Source: Salinarimonas rosea DSM 21201
Lineage (GTDB): Bacteria; Pseudomonadota; Alphaproteobacteria; Rhizobiales; Beijerinckiaceae
Assembly: GCF_000429045.1 (NCBI RefSeq)
Contig: NZ_AUBC01000006.1
Coordinates: 124,001-188,000 of the forward strand
Direction: 5' to 3'
Length of the DNA stretch: 64,000 nt
Part shown: piece by piece, positions 63,434-64,000 of the stretch
Layout of the letters: the number at the start of each line of letters is the position of its first letter
How positions within the stretch are numbered: the first letter of the stretch is position 1
Position numbers and translations under genes: made by a program
The notes under the pieces: generated by a model
Databases searched by the model: none
What the model was told of the DNA's origin: nothing
The model's input: the letters and a program-made list of their open reading frames with translations, nothing else

Positions 63434-64000
63434 CTATTCCGGCGTCCCACGCTTCCCCCGCCCCAGGATCGCGCCGAGGATCGCCTTGGGGCGCTGCGTG
63501 CGGAACTGGCCCCGCTCCACGGCCGCGAAGAGCAGGGCGGCGACCATCGTGCTCGTGACGAACCACATCTGCGTGTAGCTCGCGCCCACGACGAGCATCG
63601 CCAGGCCCGCGGAGAGCGCCGCGAGGGCGCCCGGGGCGACGGCCGAGTGGATGCGGGTCATGCCGAGCGCGGCGGCGGCGATCGCCGTCGCCAGGGCCGC
63701 CGCGCCGACGAGCCCGAGATCGACCCAGACCTCGAACAGGAAGGTCGCCGGCGCGCCCGGAGGGACGAGGCCGACGCTCGCGCCCCGCAGCGCCGTCTCG
63801 AAGCCGAAGCCGGTCAAGAGCCGGATCGGCTCGGCCAGGATCATGCCGCGCCAGGCGGCGAGCCCCGGCTCGAGCGGGGCGAGCGCGAGCGCCAGCGCCG
63901 GCGCGGCGAGGATCAGCCCGCCGCCGCCGAAGCCGACCAGCCGCGCGGCGAGGTGGGGCTGCGAGGCCGCCACGAGGTAGACGGCCGCGCCCGTCGCGAA
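63434..64000 (-). CDS. Polytopic membrane protein, O-antigen ligase-like C-terminal part (truncated by window edge)
   Basis: The open frame runs off the window end with no stop, so only the C-terminal roughly 188 residues are seen. They contain about five membrane helices (for example FATGAAVYLVAAS, LILAAPALALALAPLEPG, VDLGLVGAAALATAIAAAAL, ALSAGLAMLVVGASYTQMWF). Between them is a periplasmic-type loop (LTGFGFETALRGASVGLVPP) reminiscent of the GxG...H loop region of O-antigen ligases and polymerases, but no histidine is present. A basic C-terminal tail follows. A firm family call needs the missing N-terminal part. Confidence 0.5.
   Translation of the reverse strand, partial: FATGAAVYLVAASQPHLAARLVGFGGGGLILAAPALALALAPLEPGLAAWRGMILAEPIRLLTGFGFETALRGASVGLVPPGAPATFLFEVWVDLGLVGAAALATAIAAAALGMTRIHSAVAPGALAALSAGLAMLVVGASYTQMWFVTSTMVAALLFAAVERGQFRTQRPKAILGAILGRGKRGTPE

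Noticed and set aside
1-64000. tRNA genes, CRISPR arrays, transposases or phage genes
   Set aside because: I scanned for TTCGAATC-type T-loops outside genes, evenly spaced repeats and DDE/tyrosine recombinase proteins, and found none.

Overview
The window is very GC-rich, densely coded chromosomal DNA from an alphaproteobacterium, most likely order Hyphomicrobiales (Rhizobiales). This rests on the zinc-free L33 and L36 proteins, the single long Rsh enzyme, homospermidine synthase, a DUF1236/SH3 exported protein, ETF-ubiquinone oxidoreductase and the general gene set. The exact genus is not resolved. I see no rRNA, tRNA, CRISPR array, phage or transposase gene.

Layout. 1-5.0 kb: lptA and lptB (LPS transport), a convergent MscS-type channel and a SAF-domain oxidoreductase. 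5.2-16.1 kb: an exported SH3 protein, the ppGpp enzyme Rsh, a stand-alone DUF262 protein, rpoZ, an Smr-like protein, hss, a chemoreceptor, an L,D-transpeptidase and cheZ. 16.1-24.2 kb: rpmG, then tkt-gap-pgk-fba closed by a strong terminator, with mgsA convergent to it, followed by a VKOR-like protein and a short-chain dehydrogenase. 24.3-32.4 kb: acyl-CoA dehydrogenase, cupin, Tat-exported cyclase, the sorA-sorB sulfite dehydrogenase pair and a Pat-like acyl-CoA synthetase/acetyltransferase. 32.5-43.2 kb: PAS protein, lytic transglycosylase, yicC-gmk, ETF-QO, argJ, pheT. 43.2-47.3 kb: a HEPN gene plus a small partner lie inside the pheS-pheT operon, followed by rpmJ, a TPR protein and an Abi_2 (AbiD/AbiF-type) gene. 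47.4-53.4 kb: small membrane and HTH proteins, a periplasmic rhodanese with a YeeE/YedE permease, an RpfF-like crotonase and an M20 amidohydrolase. 53.8-63.4 kb: a peptide ABC transporter locus with two SBP-permease-permease modules and one shared ATPase pair. 63.4 kb to the end: a truncated polytopic membrane protein.

The most interesting locus is 46.19-47.29 kb. A good sigma-70-type promoter is followed within about 50 bases by a 9-bp hairpin and a T-tract, and then by an Abi_2 gene carrying an R-x4-H HEPN motif. This looks like a short structured RNA encoded directly upstream of a HEPN RNase toxin, with a second, mutually exclusive hairpin that could switch read-through. Three kilobases away, a second HEPN-family gene and a 91-residue partner are embedded between pheS and pheT. 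Other notable items are the RpfF-like gene with two glutamates spaced as in DSF synthase, a perfect 7-1-7 palindrome in front of sorA, a GGCGCC inverted repeat around the -10 of the rhodanese promoter, and a 182-bp element with 41-bp terminal inverted repeats between gmk and ETF-QO. All functional statements are read from sequence by eye; no database search was run.
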